A stretch of 64,000 nucleotides of DNA from Callorhinus ursinus (GCF_003265705.1 NW_020313005.1:21805615-21869614), one strand, 5' to 3'; positions 33,801-46,499 are shown, numbered from the stretch's first letter. The notes: generated from the sequence alone by a model not told the origin. A program made the numbers and translations.

Positions 33801-34494
33801 ATCTTGCACACCACAGGACTGACCACATCAATCATGGTGTCTTATAAGAGACAATGATGAATGTCCCCAATACCTTTAAAGGAGAAAATCCTTTTGGGAA
33901 TGGCAGTTCAGGATAACTGAATCTAGAATTTGGAAAAAAGCATACATACACCTTGATGTACAAGAGGATTTGACTGAAATCCAAGACTCAGGACTGGAAA
34001 GCTAGACAGCTTGGCATTCCTTCCAAATCTCAAAAACCACTTTTCAGTGGGCCAGTAAAAGGTATTTTCTTTCTCTGAACTTGGGTTCCTCCAGGAAACA
34101 GGAAGAATTAAAATCAGTGCTCTGAACCAACAAATCAATTCCATCAGTGGATTCAGTGAATTGTCACCAAATACGCAGCTCCCGAAAGACTTCTCTGGGC
34201 TGCTATTATTTCAGGAGTTACCAAAGTAATTACTACAAGTTCTTCAATCAGTAAAATCTTAGGTGATTGCTCTAGTAACCATTTAAATATATACCTTAGT
34301 AAATATTGCTCCCAATATTGTTATTTAAAAAATGTTCCATTTTTTAAATACCCTGCCTATTGTTTTATTTTAAATTGATTTACTCATTATCTCCACTGAA
34401 AAGCTTCCCTCACACCCTCTATTTTCTCAATAGATAACATTTTCACCATTTTCTTCCATTTGCCATATTGCTTTGTGATTTTATCCATTAATTT
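30855..34494. other. Repeat-poor block, possibly with regulatory elements
   Basis: 3.6 kb with no SINE, L1 tail or recognised ancient repeat, which is unusual here. 31140-31980 is notable: GC-rich and AT-rich patches alternate, with homeodomain- and forkhead-type words (GTTAATGGCC, GCAATAATAATTG, TTGTAAACAC) and a TATA-like box at 31865. Frames up to 109 codons (33076-32747, minus) and 105 codons (32734-32417, minus) show no family features. Confidence 0.45.
31865..31900 (+). promoter_or_regulatory. TATA-box-like site and possible initiator
   Basis: TATATAAATA at 31865-31874 is followed by a short GC-rich patch (GACGCTGCCGCGG) and a CTCTCAGC stretch about 25-30 bases downstream, the usual distance to a start site. 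A pyrimidine-rich run lies upstream. No downstream exon can be shown, so this is only a candidate. Confidence 0.3.
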
Positions 34495-34640
34495 GGTCAC
34501 TTATTCCACAAGTACATATTGAGTACTTATTGTGTACTGGTTACTCTGCTAGGCCCTGGGATATGGCAGCATATGAGATAGCTAAGGACACAGAACTCAG
34601 GGAGCTTTCATCCTCTGAGAAGGAAGATGGATAAGAAGCA
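34495..34640 (-). mobile_element. L2 LINE 3' relic
   Basis: Plus-strand text TATTGAGTACTTATTGTGTAC, GCTAGGCCCTGGGATATGGC and AACTCAGGGAGCTTTCATCC is the reversed L2 3' end. Confidence 0.7.
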
Positions 34641-36236
34641 TTTCACATGACTTCCTGCAGGAACTGAACTTCTCTGGATCTGCTTACACAGTGACTACAC
34701 ATGATAGGTGTGCAATATATGGTGGTCAGCCTGAATTTAATTGGATGTATAATTTTAAGTCACCTGAATCCCTTGCATCCTTGATTTTAAGGCTCTGTCC
34801 TAGTCATATACCTGGAAGTCTTCTGCAGATATCCCATCTGTACTCACAGGTCATTTCTGCCTAGGCTGAGACCTGGCATCCTACTTTGCTCTGGTTATTA
34901 GTCATGAATCTCATCTTGAGCGCCTGCTCAAAGCCATTCCCTGGACATTTTGTTTGGCCACCGACCGCGATGCTCTTGTTGCCTACAACAAACAGGTCAC
35001 TGCTTTCTGGTTGGCAGGCGCTCCTGCTGGTCATGTTGCCACCGAGCCCTGGGCTGTTGACCTCTAAGGTCTGCTGTTCATATTGGTAGCAGCATTTCCT
35101 GGGGACTGACACAGAATGATCCTCCTGTGAACCTCAGCTTTCGCTATGGACGTTTGGTACCCACTGCTCAAAGTGCCCTGGGGCTGCCTGTGGCACTCAC
35201 TGTTTTACCTTTCAGGCCACGATGGCTCACATTTCTTTTTTCAAGTTTGAAAACAGCTTTCCTTCCTCTGAGCTTTGCCTTCCTAAAGGGACTCTTTAGT
35301 AGGTTCGCTTGGGCCCTGAAATGTACACTTTTCACATACACAGAGATTCATTCCCTAAGGCACACATGAAATATGAGCGGAGCTGAGACTGGGTGGAATT
35401 TAACGAAAGCCACCGCATTGTTATTTGAAACATTTCACCTTTTTATTCTCCTCTCTGGCTTCCAAGTACATCTATTTTGCCTCATTCATTTCCCCATGAT
35501 GGATTTTCTCAGAGACCCTGAAATCCCTGTAGGGACCCTCGATTTAACCAAGCATGTACTTGGATCCCAAGTGTGTGCATGAACCAAGAATGTCCTAGTC
35601 AGAAATGTACCAGCTCCCATGTGAATCATTGGATGCATAGATATAATGGACAGGAATGGCATAATAGGTGTCATTTATGCCCACCTGGGAACCCCGCTAC
35701 ACGTTTACAAGAGGACAATAAATTAGGTTTACAAATCGTCTACAAATCATTCACAACATAAATTCCCTAATTATTCTTAGTTTACCCACCCTTTAATTCA
35801 TCTTATTTTCTCACCATGACATATCTTTGAAATATGTACAATTTGCCTCATTTTTACCTTTGAGGTACTGAGTTTAAGTCATATAAATAAAAGCAGTAGA
35901 GAGTTCATACATTCTGACTCAAAAGCCAGTGCTTGCCTTGCTATTCTATTGTGCCAGTGTACATATTTAGCCTGCAACATACATTTTAGAGATTATGACT
36001 CCTGCCTCTATCTAAATTAGAGAGATCCGGAAAAGCTAAGTGAGACACCGTTTGACCTTTGTGAGTTGCCTAGGTGGTCCTTAGGTTAGCAAAGCCACCC
36101 TTATTTCTGGAGGGGAAAAAAAAACCTTAAGAAATAATCTTCTTTCCTTTGTTTACTACGTCCACTTCAGGAAGAAACCACAGGAATAAAGCTGATATAT
36201 CTTACTTACTTTGTGCAACTTCTAACTATTCCTCAT
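34641..36236. other. Unassigned repeat-poor stretch
   Basis: No mobile element recognised. Frames of 60-83 codons on both strands at 34861-35761 are not supported by any motif. Confidence 0.5.
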
Positions 36237-36459
36237 ACGTTAGATAATCTCTCTCTCTCTTTTTTTTTAAGATTTTATTCATTTATTTGAGAAAGAGAGA
36301 GAGCACATGAGCAGGGGCAGAGGGAGAGGGAAAAGCAGACTCCCTGCTGAGCAGGGAGCCCAACAAGGGGCTCGATCCCACGACCCCAGGACCATGACCT
36401 GAGTTGAAGGCAGATGCTTAACCGACTGAGCCACCCAGGTGCCCACGTTAGCTAATCTC
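36237..36459 (-). mobile_element. tRNA-derived carnivoran SINE with 15-bp TSD
   Basis: Body 36252-36444, reverse, ending GAGCCACCCAGGTGCCC. The duplication ACGTTAG(A/C)TAATCTC is at 36237-36251 and 36445-36459, with one mismatch. The 128-codon minus-strand frame at 36665-36279 runs through this SINE and is not a gene. Confidence 0.94.
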
Positions 36460-36891
36460 CTAAGTGTTCTCTTATGAGAATGTGAATACTCAAAAGAGAG
36501 AAGACGATGATGCCTATGTCTGAGTACTAACCCTCTATCAGTTTTGATATGCAAAGGTAATCCACGGAGGATTGAAAATGAAATCTGTCTCAGTTTCTCT
36601 GTGCTCTCACTGGGTAAAGTGGGTACCAAGGACCAATGAAAGGAAAATGGGAACCATGGAGACAATGGAAGAAAATCTAAGAGTACACTAGTTTAAGGAG
36701 ATTACCTCAAGACAATCTCAAGCTGGGCATGCCACAGGGACATAGATTATGTATTCTTGATCTCATTTGTTGTCACCAAGTAAAGATGGGAAACTACTCA
36801 GTTAAGTATAGTGTCTTTGCATGGCCACTACCTCAGCTTGAAGACACAGCCCCCCTCCATAGGTGAAGCTGGTAGGGAATATAAATATATT
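36460..36891. other. Unassigned non-coding stretch
   Basis: No repeat or gene recognised. Confidence 0.55.
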
Positions 36892-37090
36892 TTAAAGACT
36901 TTATTTATTTATTTGTTTGTTTATTTAGAGAGACAATGCAAGCAGGGGGAGGGGCAGAGGCAGAGGGAGAGAGAGAAGCTCAAGCAGGCTTTACGCTGAG
37001 TGCAGAGCCCAATGCAGAGCCCCATCTCACGACATGATCTTAGCCAAAATCAAGAGCTGGAAGCTTAACTGACAGCCACCCAGGTGCCCC
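36892..37090 (-). mobile_element. tRNA-derived SINE, older subfamily
   Basis: Reverse copy with TTTATTTATTTATTTG, a GA-rich stretch and TTTACGCTGAGTGCAGAGCC instead of the GAGCAGGGAGCC block; it ends CAGCCACCCAGGTGCCCC. No clear TSD. Confidence 0.9.
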
Positions 37091-38415
37091 CAGTCAGCGA
37101 TATATTAACACATATTGCATAGTCTGTAGCTGCCTGACTACATAAACACAAATAGAAATACTATACAAATAGTCAGAGCCCTAGACTATGACCCCTCTTG
37201 CCTAATTAAATAGGCAGGTGGACAAAAAGAAATGGAATGAGAGGCATCAGATGTCTCTAATGTGGGCTATCTGATATCACTTCCATCAATAAGAAAGGTT
37301 GGGTTCTCATTGCTGTCGGACAGGCTACTGCACATCCAGCCCTTCCTAGAATGTTCAGTGTGTACTAATCTAAAAAATATATCATCCTTCTTCATTCTTC
37401 TACTATCCCTATCAGTGACCAGCTGGAGAATTCATATATCTTGATAGGGTGAGTTATGACTATATCATGGGAAGAGGGATGAGTTTTTTCAAAGCTTTGA
37501 AGTCTCAGATCAAATCCACAGGGCTGATTGTCATCTGGTGATTTGATCCATATAGCACCACAGGAATTGAAATGGGGTTTTATTCCTTTAAAAATGGCAG
37601 TGTGTTTTTCTCTCATTAAAATGTGTTTTCTTTTCATTTATTCACAGTTCTGAGTTTGTTTGTTCTCTATGGAAGGGACTTCCAGGGTTGGATGTCCCTT
37701 ATCATCTAGCTTTATGCTTTTTTGAACTTCATATTAAAATGCCGGCTTGTTTTTTGAATCAAACTACCTACCTCACGCATTAACAAAAAGTGAATCCATA
37801 ACTATTTGTCAGAGGCCCAAAGGGATGTCCTTATAGCACATGTGTTACTCTGAAGGCCTCTGTCACTCCTCCACGTTAGGTTCTAGAGCCAGGAAAGACA
37901 GTGTGGACTGAATGCCCACACATGACTTCATAAAAATAAGGAAAAAAAGAAACACCGTGTCTGCAAATTATTTGGATATCAAGTTTTATCATTTGAAGGT
38001 TCACAGCTGACTTCTTCGGGATAAAACTCAAGCCAACCTTGGAAAATGATCAATCTCTTTTGCTTTAGGAAGGGCCTTCTAGCTTGAAGGCAGGGGACAG
38101 AAGAGGTCCTGCCCTGTTGAGTGGGCCCTCCCTTGCTATATTTCCTGGGCCCTCCTCATAAGTGCCCGTTGTTTGTGATGGGTTTGGTTCACTCTGCAGA
38201 GACTGTGTCTCTTCATAACACAACTAAGAAAAGCCAGGTATAGGATGAAGAGTGCATTGCAAAGGAAACCGGGTCCATGAAGAACAATCCCCACCAAGCA
38301 TATATCTGGGCTTTGTGGGCTCTACAATTTATAAAATTTGAAGTAGCCTATTAAAGAAAAGCAATACAAAATTGCAAATACAAAATTAGATACAAGATTT
38401 TTATAGGCACCCAAA
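37091..38415. other. Unassigned non-coding stretch
   Basis: No recognised mobile element, RNA gene or convincing coding frame. Confidence 0.5.
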
Positions 38416-38556
38416 AAAGTGAGTGTTTTTTGTTTTTTTGTTTTTGGTTTTGTTTAAGTAATGTCTATGCCCAATGGGGGGCTTGAACTCATGACTCCAA
38501 GATCAAGCGTCCTATGGTCTACCAGCTGAGCCAGCCAGGTGGCCCTAAAGTGAGTG
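38416..38556 (-). mobile_element. Short tRNA-derived SINE (about 121 bp) with 10-bp TSD
   Basis: Body 38426-38546: a T-rich tail, TTTAAGTAATGTCTATGCCC, GGGGGGCTTGAACTCATGAC, then CTGAGCCAGCCAGGTGGCCC. It has the tRNA-like part but not the long GA/CT-rich segment, so it is a different, simpler subfamily. The duplication AAAGTGAGTG is at 38416-38425 and 38547-38556. Confidence 0.88.
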
Positions 38557-39106
38557 GTCTTGATAAACAAATCTCATTAGCTTCATGGTAAATCTGCCTT
38601 TAGTGTTTGCCTTCACTCCTTGTTCCCATGCATAAAACTGTTGCTTCTTGACTTGTAATATGAAACATACTACTCAATATGTAATATTTATGGCAACTAT
38701 GGCAACTCCTCAACACATTGTATATGCATAAGGACCTTCAACCTGGGTTAATAAATGATAAAGTGGCTCCTAGGCCATTTAATTACACTTGACTCAGCAG
38801 TCAGAAACCAAAACAAATCTAGCAAAACAAAACAACACTAAAATTACTATGTAGAGTCTAAATATGATTGCCAAACTTCCAATGCTCTCCATTTCCTGCT
38901 GTATAAACTCATATCCTTCGGATATTTTATCTCCCTCATTCTTTCTCCAGTGGAACTTTTTAAAGAGCAATCTTCTCTCCAGCAAAATCATCTTCCTTAA
39001 AGTCTGATAAGTACATGTTGCTTGTGTGTCCATACATACTTTCTCACCTTTGCTCATGTTGGAGAATTTCCTCTCTCTCTTTTAACATCTCTCAGTGGTA
39101 TATTGC
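38557..39106. other. Unassigned non-coding stretch
   Basis: No repeat or gene recognised. Confidence 0.55.
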
Positions 39107-39400
39107 AGTGGTTCTCAATGTGTCATCCATAGACACAGGAGTCTCTGAGACCCTTTCAGAGGTTAGTACTAAAATATCTGCATTTTCCCTGGGCTGACAT
39201 TTGTACTAATTGCTTAAAGCTGTGCTAGATAAAACTAGTCACTGACATGCATTTATAAGAAAAAGAAAGAAATGGAAAAAAGTAAGTTCCACATAAGACT
39301 GTCTTATTGCTGTTACTGAATAGTGACCTCTGAGTACTCATAGTTTTAATATTCTGTGTTACAAAATGGGATGCCTGTGTAAAACAATTTAGGCTTATCT
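39107..39400 (+). mobile_element. hAT-type DNA transposon relic (Charlie/MER-like)
   Basis: CAGTGGTTCTCAATGTGTC at the start is the terminal-repeat motif of this group. GTCTCTGAGACCCTTTCAGAGG and TGACATTTGTACTAATTGC follow in the expected order. The 3' edge is uncertain. Confidence 0.5.
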
Positions 39401-39484
39401 AGGTGATAGGCTTTGACAAATGGAATGTGGGCAGGCATGAGAGGCGCCACACCCAAGTAGAAGCTTTAAGAAACATAACGATAA

Positions 39485-41155
39485 ACAGAATATGTGAAGG
39501 AATAAACTATAAAAGCTATTAGAACTAATAAAGGGGTTCAGGAATGCTGTAGATTATATAAGATCAATATGCAAAGATTGATTGTATTTCTCTATGTTGG
39601 CAGTGAAATGAACATTCTGAAAATAAAATTTAGAAAAAAACTATATTTAATACCATCAAAAATAACAAAATTCTTGGGTAGAAATTTAACAAAAGTGTGA
39701 GAGTTATACCCTGAAAGCTACAAAACATTTAAAAACAATAAATAAAAGAAGATATAAATAAATGGAAAGCTATCCTACCTATGATCATTGATCAAAGACT
39801 TCAGACTGTTAGGATATCATTACTACTCAGATTGATTTACATATTCAACACAATTCCTACCAAAGTCCCAGCTGGGCTTTTTTGTAGAAACTGATGAGCC
39901 AATCTTAAAATCCATATGGAAGTGCACGGAACTTAGAATGACCAAAACAATCTAAAAAAAGAAACAAGTTGGAGGATTCTCACTTCATGAATGAAACAGT
40001 CATGAAACGAAGAAAGCTTTCTTACATACAGCTTAACTAAAAGCACAGCAAATCAATCAAGCAATCAATTGTACTATGTCAGAATTTAAAATTATTATAC
40101 TAAAAAGAATTCTGTCAAGAAAGTGAGTAGACAACCCACACATTAAAAGAAAATATTTGAAAATTATGTATCTGATGAGAGATGTGCCTCCAGAATATAT
40201 AAAGAACTCTCATAAGTCGTCAAGAAAAGAAACAAAGAACAAAAGAACAAATGGCCCATGCAAAAAATATAAAAAAGGTTTGAATAGATTTCTCCAAGAA
40301 TTTTAAATAAATGGCCAATAAACATCTGCAACAATGCTCAAGATCATTAGGCATTAAGGAAATGTAAATCAAAATCATGAGATAACATTTTATACCCACT
40401 AGGATGGCTCTAATAAAAAAGACTGACAATATATGTCAACTATACTTCAATTAAAAAAAAAAATCTGACCACAAAAATTGTTCACAAGAATGCAGAGAAA
40501 TTGGAATGTCATTATACATTATGTGTATATGGAATTATACAACTATGTAGTCACTTTAGAAAAGAATTTTGTAATTCCTTAAAATGTTAAACACAGAGTT
40601 ACCCTATTACCCAGTAATTCCATCCCTGGGTATACACCCAAGAGAAATGGAAATATATATCTACAATGAAAACTTGTACACAAATTTTTACAGCAGCATG
40701 AGTCATAATAATAACGAAGTGGAAAAAATCCAAATGTCTATCAATTGATGAATAGTTAAATAAAATGTGATATATGAATGTGATAGACTGTTATAAAAAT
40801 AGAATGGAGAACTGATACAACTACAACATGGATGGACCTTGAAACCATGGTAAGGAAAAGAAGCCAGTCACAAAAGACCATATATTATATGATTCCGTTT
40901 AGACAAAATGTCCAGAATGATCAAATCTATAGAGACAGAAAGTAGATTAGTGATTATCTGTAGCCCAGGTTGGAGTGAGAAGGACAGTGGCTGCTAATGG
41001 AGACAGAGTGTCTTTTGAGGAAGATAAAAATGTTCTAAAATTAGATTACAGTTGCAAACCCTGAGAATATGCTAAAACACATTTCAGTGTACAATTTAAA
41101 TAGGTAAATTGTATGGTACATGGCTTATATTTCAGTGAAGCTGTTAAAAAAAGAA
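39485..41155 (+). mobile_element. Ancient LINE-1 3' half
   Basis: Diverged ORF2 end and 3' UTR: CACAATTCCTACCAAAGTCCC, TTCTCCAAGAATTTTAAATAAA, ACCCAGTAATTCCATCCCTGG, AACATGGATGGACCTTGAAAC, and an A-rich end at 41142-41155. No frame over 70 codons survives. A short T/A-rich insert interrupts it at 40432-40465. Confidence 0.85.
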
Positions 41156-41289
41156 ATAAAGCAACACTGTGATGTTCTGCCAGACCTCTACCATAAACTG
41201 CTGGACAGCATATTCTCCTTTAGCTGCCAATACTTTTCTTGAACACATACCTCCTTGAGTGTTTATAGTCTGCCCTGCACTATTTACCA

Positions 41290-41460
41290 TTCAGTCATAT
41301 GTTCATTTAACAGCTATTGAATGTCTATTACACGTTACGTGATGCGCTACACACGGGGTTGAGAGAAGCAGTACAATAAATAAAAAATTAAATGTTTATA
41401 CTCCCTAGTCTCATGAAACCTATCATTTATCGGAGAGAAGGGGGCTGTAAATTTTCACAG
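41290..41460 (-). mobile_element. L2 LINE 3' relic
   Basis: TTCATTTAACAGCTATTGAATG, GATGCGCTACACACGGGGTTG and CTCCCTAGTCTCATGAAACC follow the reversed L2 3' end pattern. Confidence 0.6.
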
Positions 41461-42639
41461 TCATACTTTTTTTGCCTTCATTCACTGTTTCCCTTTTGGT
41501 TTTTCCCAAAGTCACTGACTACCTAATTTATACTGAGCTGCACAATGCTTAGCTCAGTACTGAGCACTTTGTAACACTACAGAAAGTGCTTGGAGACTAG
41601 CCGGAAAGTATCCTAAATGTATCCTGAATGTTATCAATTTATAAAGAAAAGTAGGAAATGCTTCAAATACTTGTGCATTTACTTCGGCTTTGGCAATACT
41701 GGAAATCAGGAAAGAGGGAGGCCCTCCTTCACCTGGCTCTAGACACATTTCCATGTGGGATGAGCAGAGTCCCTAAGGTGACCTCCATGTTTCACATAGT
41801 CACCACCGTCACTGGGGTTCTGATCATCCCACTCTCAGTAAGTATTCTCGAGGGTTCCGTTTCCTCAAAGCGATTTACACCCCATACTAAACAGTAATCA
41901 AAAAGTGACCCCATAAATCTCAGGCTTCCCGCATCATTGTGCGTATCCTGATTCCCTGGGAGGGACTCCTGGGATTTGCCAGCAGCTCTCCATTCAGGCT
42001 GTAAAACTGTAAAGATTGGAGCTCAATGAGTTGCATCCTTCGTTGGTGCTGGGATCTCCGGTAGGGTTTCTGGTCACTGAGCCCGATACCTCAGGGGTAG
42101 AAATAAGGACGGCACATGTGATCTAATATGCCAGAGAGATGGGGATTAGAGCTCCTGAGACATTTGCATTCACTAAATAGAAGACACAGTTAACTTGCAA
42201 TTTTGCAAGTCTTTTTGAAATTACTATTCTATTTAAATGAGGTAAGCAGAAAGGATGTCTGAACTATTGGGATGGGGTCTGAGTAGAGAAGCAGGGGTGG
42301 TTATGGAGATGTAACCATACCCCTGGCGTGAAGTCTGAGCACTTAACCAATGCCTGTGAAGCCCCAAGGAGGTGGCTGTCCCATTATGACCGTACCCCCG
42401 GAGTTGTTTTATAGTCTGCATAAACCTTTGTTCAGGAAAAGAAGGGAGGGTGTCATTTTTAGTTTGGAAGGGAGATGAATCTGACAGCTGAGATTCTGCC
42501 ATCAACATGATCATCTTTTTAAATAATGGCTTGGAATTTTCCTCTGCAAGTAACAACTTCTTATCGCGAATATTCTCTTTCAGCAAAAGCTATAGTGAAA
42601 TTAGGCTTAAGGTTATGGAATTTATTGGGCAATCCATCT
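41461..42639. other. Unassigned non-coding stretch
   Basis: No recognised repeat. The 117-codon minus frame at 42586-42233 shows no known motif. Confidence 0.5.
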
Positions 42640-42790
42640 GCAAATAATTATCGAATGTTTATTAAGTCATAGCCTGGTGCTCGGACCCTCTGGTATGGGA
42701 TGCAAACAAATACAAAGCAAATACATCTGCTCGAGATTTGTCACCTCGTAGGAAAGACATGCTATAGTCAAATAAAAGTCACAATCCTAA
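42640..42790 (-). mobile_element. Possible L2 LINE 3' relic
   Basis: AATTATCGAATGTTTATTAAG, then GGTGCTCGGACC and CTCGTAGGAAAGACATGCTATAG loosely follow the reversed L2 end. Confidence 0.4.
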
Positions 42791-43574
42791 GAGTTTTAGA
42801 GTATTTTAGTTTTCCTGAACATTTTTACATATCTGGTCTCACTTGAGCAACAATTACAACAGGACATTTGGTGACCATCAAATTTAGACTGGAAACACCA
42901 ACTGATTTGCTCCAAGTCAGTTGTTTAGTAAATGATGGAGTCTAAACTAGAAACAAACGCTTCGCTGTTAGAAGAGATTGTTTTTGCTGCAACAGTGCTT
43001 TCACTTACTTCAAACTAGCCAGGACCGGTGACATCCGGGCCCGGATGATGAAGCTCCCGAAATTCCACTGGTTACCCGCTATTGTCTCGGGTTCCTGTAG
43101 TGAACTGACCACACGCAAGAATACTCCCAGCAAATGAATGTTCTTGAATTTCCACTTAATTTTTATGTAGGGCTTTGGCTCCCATCCCATGTGATCTTAA
43201 ATGTGATCTAGGCTGGGCCTCATGCAACACCAGAAAACTTTTGTTTCTTTGCTTAAAGGCTAGATTTAAAAATCATATAAGCAGCCTGAACATATCTCCT
43301 GTCCCCAGGCTGTGCCTTTATTCTAAACAAGGAGTGAGGTAGATCACACTTCTCCCTGGGTCACAGTCTCCCTTGCTGCGCGTGAAGAATGGACAGGAGG
43401 AAAATGAGAGATCCAAAACATAGCGTGAGAGTCCGAAGGAGAATGTACAGCATTGCTTGTCCCAATGAAAGTTAAGTCCCCTGTTATTTCTTTAGTGCCA
43501 GAGTCCATGTCTTCTCTTTCTGCAGAGTTCTTCCTTTTAATATCTGAGTTTTTAACCCAAATAAATCTGCTGCG
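42791..43574. other. Unassigned non-coding stretch
   Basis: No repeat or gene recognised. Confidence 0.5.
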
Positions 43575-43793
43575 TTTTTTTTTTTTTTTTTTTAAGATTT
43601 ATTTATTTGAGAGAGAAAGAGAGAGCGAGCACGGGGCGGGGGGGGGGGGGTAGGGCAGAAGGAGAGAATCCTGAACTGAGCCCCGAGCCTGATGTGGGAC
43701 TTGATCCCACTGCCCTGAGATCATGACCTGAGATCATGACCTGAGCCAAAGTGAAGAGTCCGAGGCTTAACCAGCAGTCACCCAGGCACCCCC
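43575..43793 (-). mobile_element. tRNA-derived SINE with internal 13-bp duplication
   Basis: Reverse copy starting with a long T run, then AAGATTTATTTATTTGAG, a G-run (about 43638-43650), and ending CACCCAGGCACCCC. The unit TGAGATCATGACC is present twice in tandem at 43716-43728 and 43729-43741; other copies have it once. No clear TSD. Confidence 0.9.
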
Positions 43794-44273
43794 ATTTTTT
43801 TGTTGTTGTTGTTTTTTTAAACAAAATCCCTTCTGATTGCATTAGGTAGCAGATTAAACAGGGGCTAATCTATAGATCCTTTCATTCCACTTAATGGATT
43901 CTAGCTGCAGAACAAAAGAAGGTGTTACCCGTCAGATCTGGTGTATGAGCAGCACTCATTCATTCCTATATTTGAGCTGCTGACCCCAGCTCAGGAAAGA
44001 TGGAGCCAGAAATTAGTGGGTGGACTGGAAGTCTGGACTACCAGGAAAACACAGGTGGTACTATCAAAGGCTAGTTTGTTGTCAGGCAGCAGAAAAGTTA
44101 AGGCCAAGGGTTGGATACTGGAAGAATAACTGAGGAATGCCAAGGCCAAAACGGGCAAAATCAGAGGGACAGTGAGACAGAGAAGGAAAAGGCAGTCTGC
44201 TTCAAAAGCTAACAAGAGTTAAAAAAAAATACCAAGACCACATTTTTTTTTTACCAAAACCACATTCTGTCTT
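43794..44273. other. Unassigned non-coding stretch
   Basis: Between two SINEs. It contains T- and A-rich runs and short frames on both strands without motif support. Confidence 0.5.
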
Positions 44274-44507
44274 TAATTCAGTCATTCATTTTATTTTTTA
44301 GAAGATTTTATTTATTTATTTCACAGAGCAAGACAGCGAGAGAGGGAACACAAGCAGGGGGAGTGGGAGAGGGAGAGGCAGGCTCCCCGCCGAGCGGGGA
44401 GCCCGATGTGGGGCTTGATCCCAAGACCCTGGGATCACGACCTGAGCCGAAGGCAGACGCTTAACAAATGAACCACCCAGGTGCCCCTAATTCAGTCCCT
44501 CATTTTA
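44274..44507 (-). mobile_element. tRNA-derived carnivoran SINE with 20-bp TSD
   Basis: Body 44294-44487, reverse, ending CCACCCAGGTGCCCC. The 20-bp duplication at 44274-44293 and 44488-44507 starts TAATTCAGTC and ends CATTTTA, with two mismatches. Confidence 0.95.
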
Positions 44508-46499
44508 GAAGACAGAGTTGTCTTCCTCCAGCACCTGGCATGTTTTGTATTCCTAGTTTTTGCTTTCTCTTTCTGCTGTCATATATAAGCAGAGAGGACC
44601 TGCCGGGGTGGATTTTGTTTTAAGCACAGGGATTTAATTGGATTGAAGCTAAGATGTTTAAAGGAGAAGGCAGTTTTTTTCTACCTCCGCCATTTAGCCC
44701 ACCTGATTTTTCCTTTCAGATGCAAGTTTGCAGCTTCTTCAGATAAAAGGGACGTGACCATCCTATCTCTTACTCCCTTAGCTCCCTACTCTGGGAGATG
44801 TCTCAAACAATGACAACTGTTATCCTGTGGATAATTGAAATATACAAGTACTCCATTTGGCAAAACTACACAGATATTTTACCTTTTCAGGAGAGAGAAA
44901 GCCTTTTGATTTGTTACATGTACAAGCAAGAGGTTCACCACTTGGCCAGACTCACATTTATACAGCTATGCATCTATTCAGGGAGCAGGAGTTTCTATGG
45001 ATGGGCGTGGAATCCATTCTGCCAAGCCTTGACTTACAAATGCAGACAGTACCTGCTTAGGATTTTTCATCTTTACAGATGGTGCAAAAGCGAAAGCACT
45101 CAGTAGAAACTGTACTCTGAATTCTGAACTTTCATCTTTCACTGGGCTAGTGATAGTCTCTGGTGACATCTGAAGTAGCCGCCACCTGGTCACAAAGGTA
45201 AGCAATCTATATACCTACAACCCTTTGGTACCCATTAACCATTCTGGTTTTTGCTTTCGGTTCAGTATTCAATAAATTACCTGAGATAGTCAACACTTTA
45301 GTATAAAATAGACTTTGTGTGAAATGATTCTGCCCAACTGTAGGTTAATATAAGTGTTCTGAGCATGTTTAAGATAGCTAAGCTATGACCTTTGGTAGGT
45401 TAGATGTATTAAATGCACTTTTGACTTGCAATATTTTCAATTGGGATGGGTTTATGGGATGCAATCTCATCGTAAGTTGAAAAAGATCTGTAACAGGATG
45501 GTTTTGCAAAATTTGCTAGGCATAGTTTTGTTTAATTCCTTTTCATCTTGTGTAGAAATTATCAAGATGTCTTCCTTGACCATACTACTTAGTGTAAGGA
45601 TTTAGGGTAGGTATTAGGCTAATGATGTTTCCCCTTATTCTTTGCAGTGATCTCGCATGGCCCTGAGACACAATAAAAAGGCTGATAGTGGTTGGAACAC
45701 TATGATTTGATAAAACTCAGAGCTCAGATGTAAAATTAAGGTAATCAACACTCAAGGTGCCAATTCTGACGACAGCCAAGCAGAGGAGGAGAGAACAAAA
45801 TATTCTAATTACCTTTGGATGAACACATCTCTGAATCTTTTTTTCCTACTTGGCATTAAATGATATTGGCTACTTCCTTTTATGTTCTGGACTTACCATA
45901 CCTAGCCTATTTTTTTTAACTTTACCTTTAAGGATTTGTTTGCAAATGAGTTGTCGAAAAGCAATTCTCTGGGTTGAGCGCAAAGGATCCCATGAGTAAG
46001 AAAACCACTGGCTCGTTGAAAGCTTCAGGTGAACCAGGTGGAAATAATCAAGAGCACAGCAGGACATGGGCGAGTAGGGGCCAGAAACAACTAACGAGGC
46101 ACACGGATGAGGGCCAGATGAGCCTCCTGAGTGAGTGGGGAGAAAAATGGGCTCTAAGGTCATGGAGAAGGAAGAAATGATGGTAAGAGAGGAAAGCCCA
46201 CTCAGGGATCTTCCTTGGGAAGAAAACTATAGAAACAAGGACAAAAATGTTCTACTGCAGTATGGTTCAGAAAGTCTGGAGAAGAAAAGAGACTTGTCAA
46301 GTCCAGTTATAAAAATGTTAATATCAGGGCAGAACTGATACTCAGACCTAAAGATGCAGAGTGGTTTCCCCAGTGTCCTGTGTCTTGCCAGAAAGTAGAT
46401 GGAAAGAGTCCATCTCATCATCTGAAATTATTTTATGGAGAATCTGCCTTCCTTTAAAGAAGCCAAACTTTTTTGCTAATTGCTTATGTCTCTCCCTTG
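44508..46499. other. Unassigned non-coding stretch
   Basis: 2 kb without a clearly recognised repeat. Frames up to 102 codons (44798-45106, plus; 46163-45870, minus) have no domain or family evidence. Confidence 0.5.

Noticed and set aside
36279..36665. 128-codon minus-strand frame
   Set aside because: Its C-terminal half is the translated SINE (minus strand 36444-36252); no protein family.
44580..44600. TATATAAGCAGAG as a core promoter
   Set aside because: No GC patch, initiator or exon follows, and it lies in AT-rich flank of a SINE.
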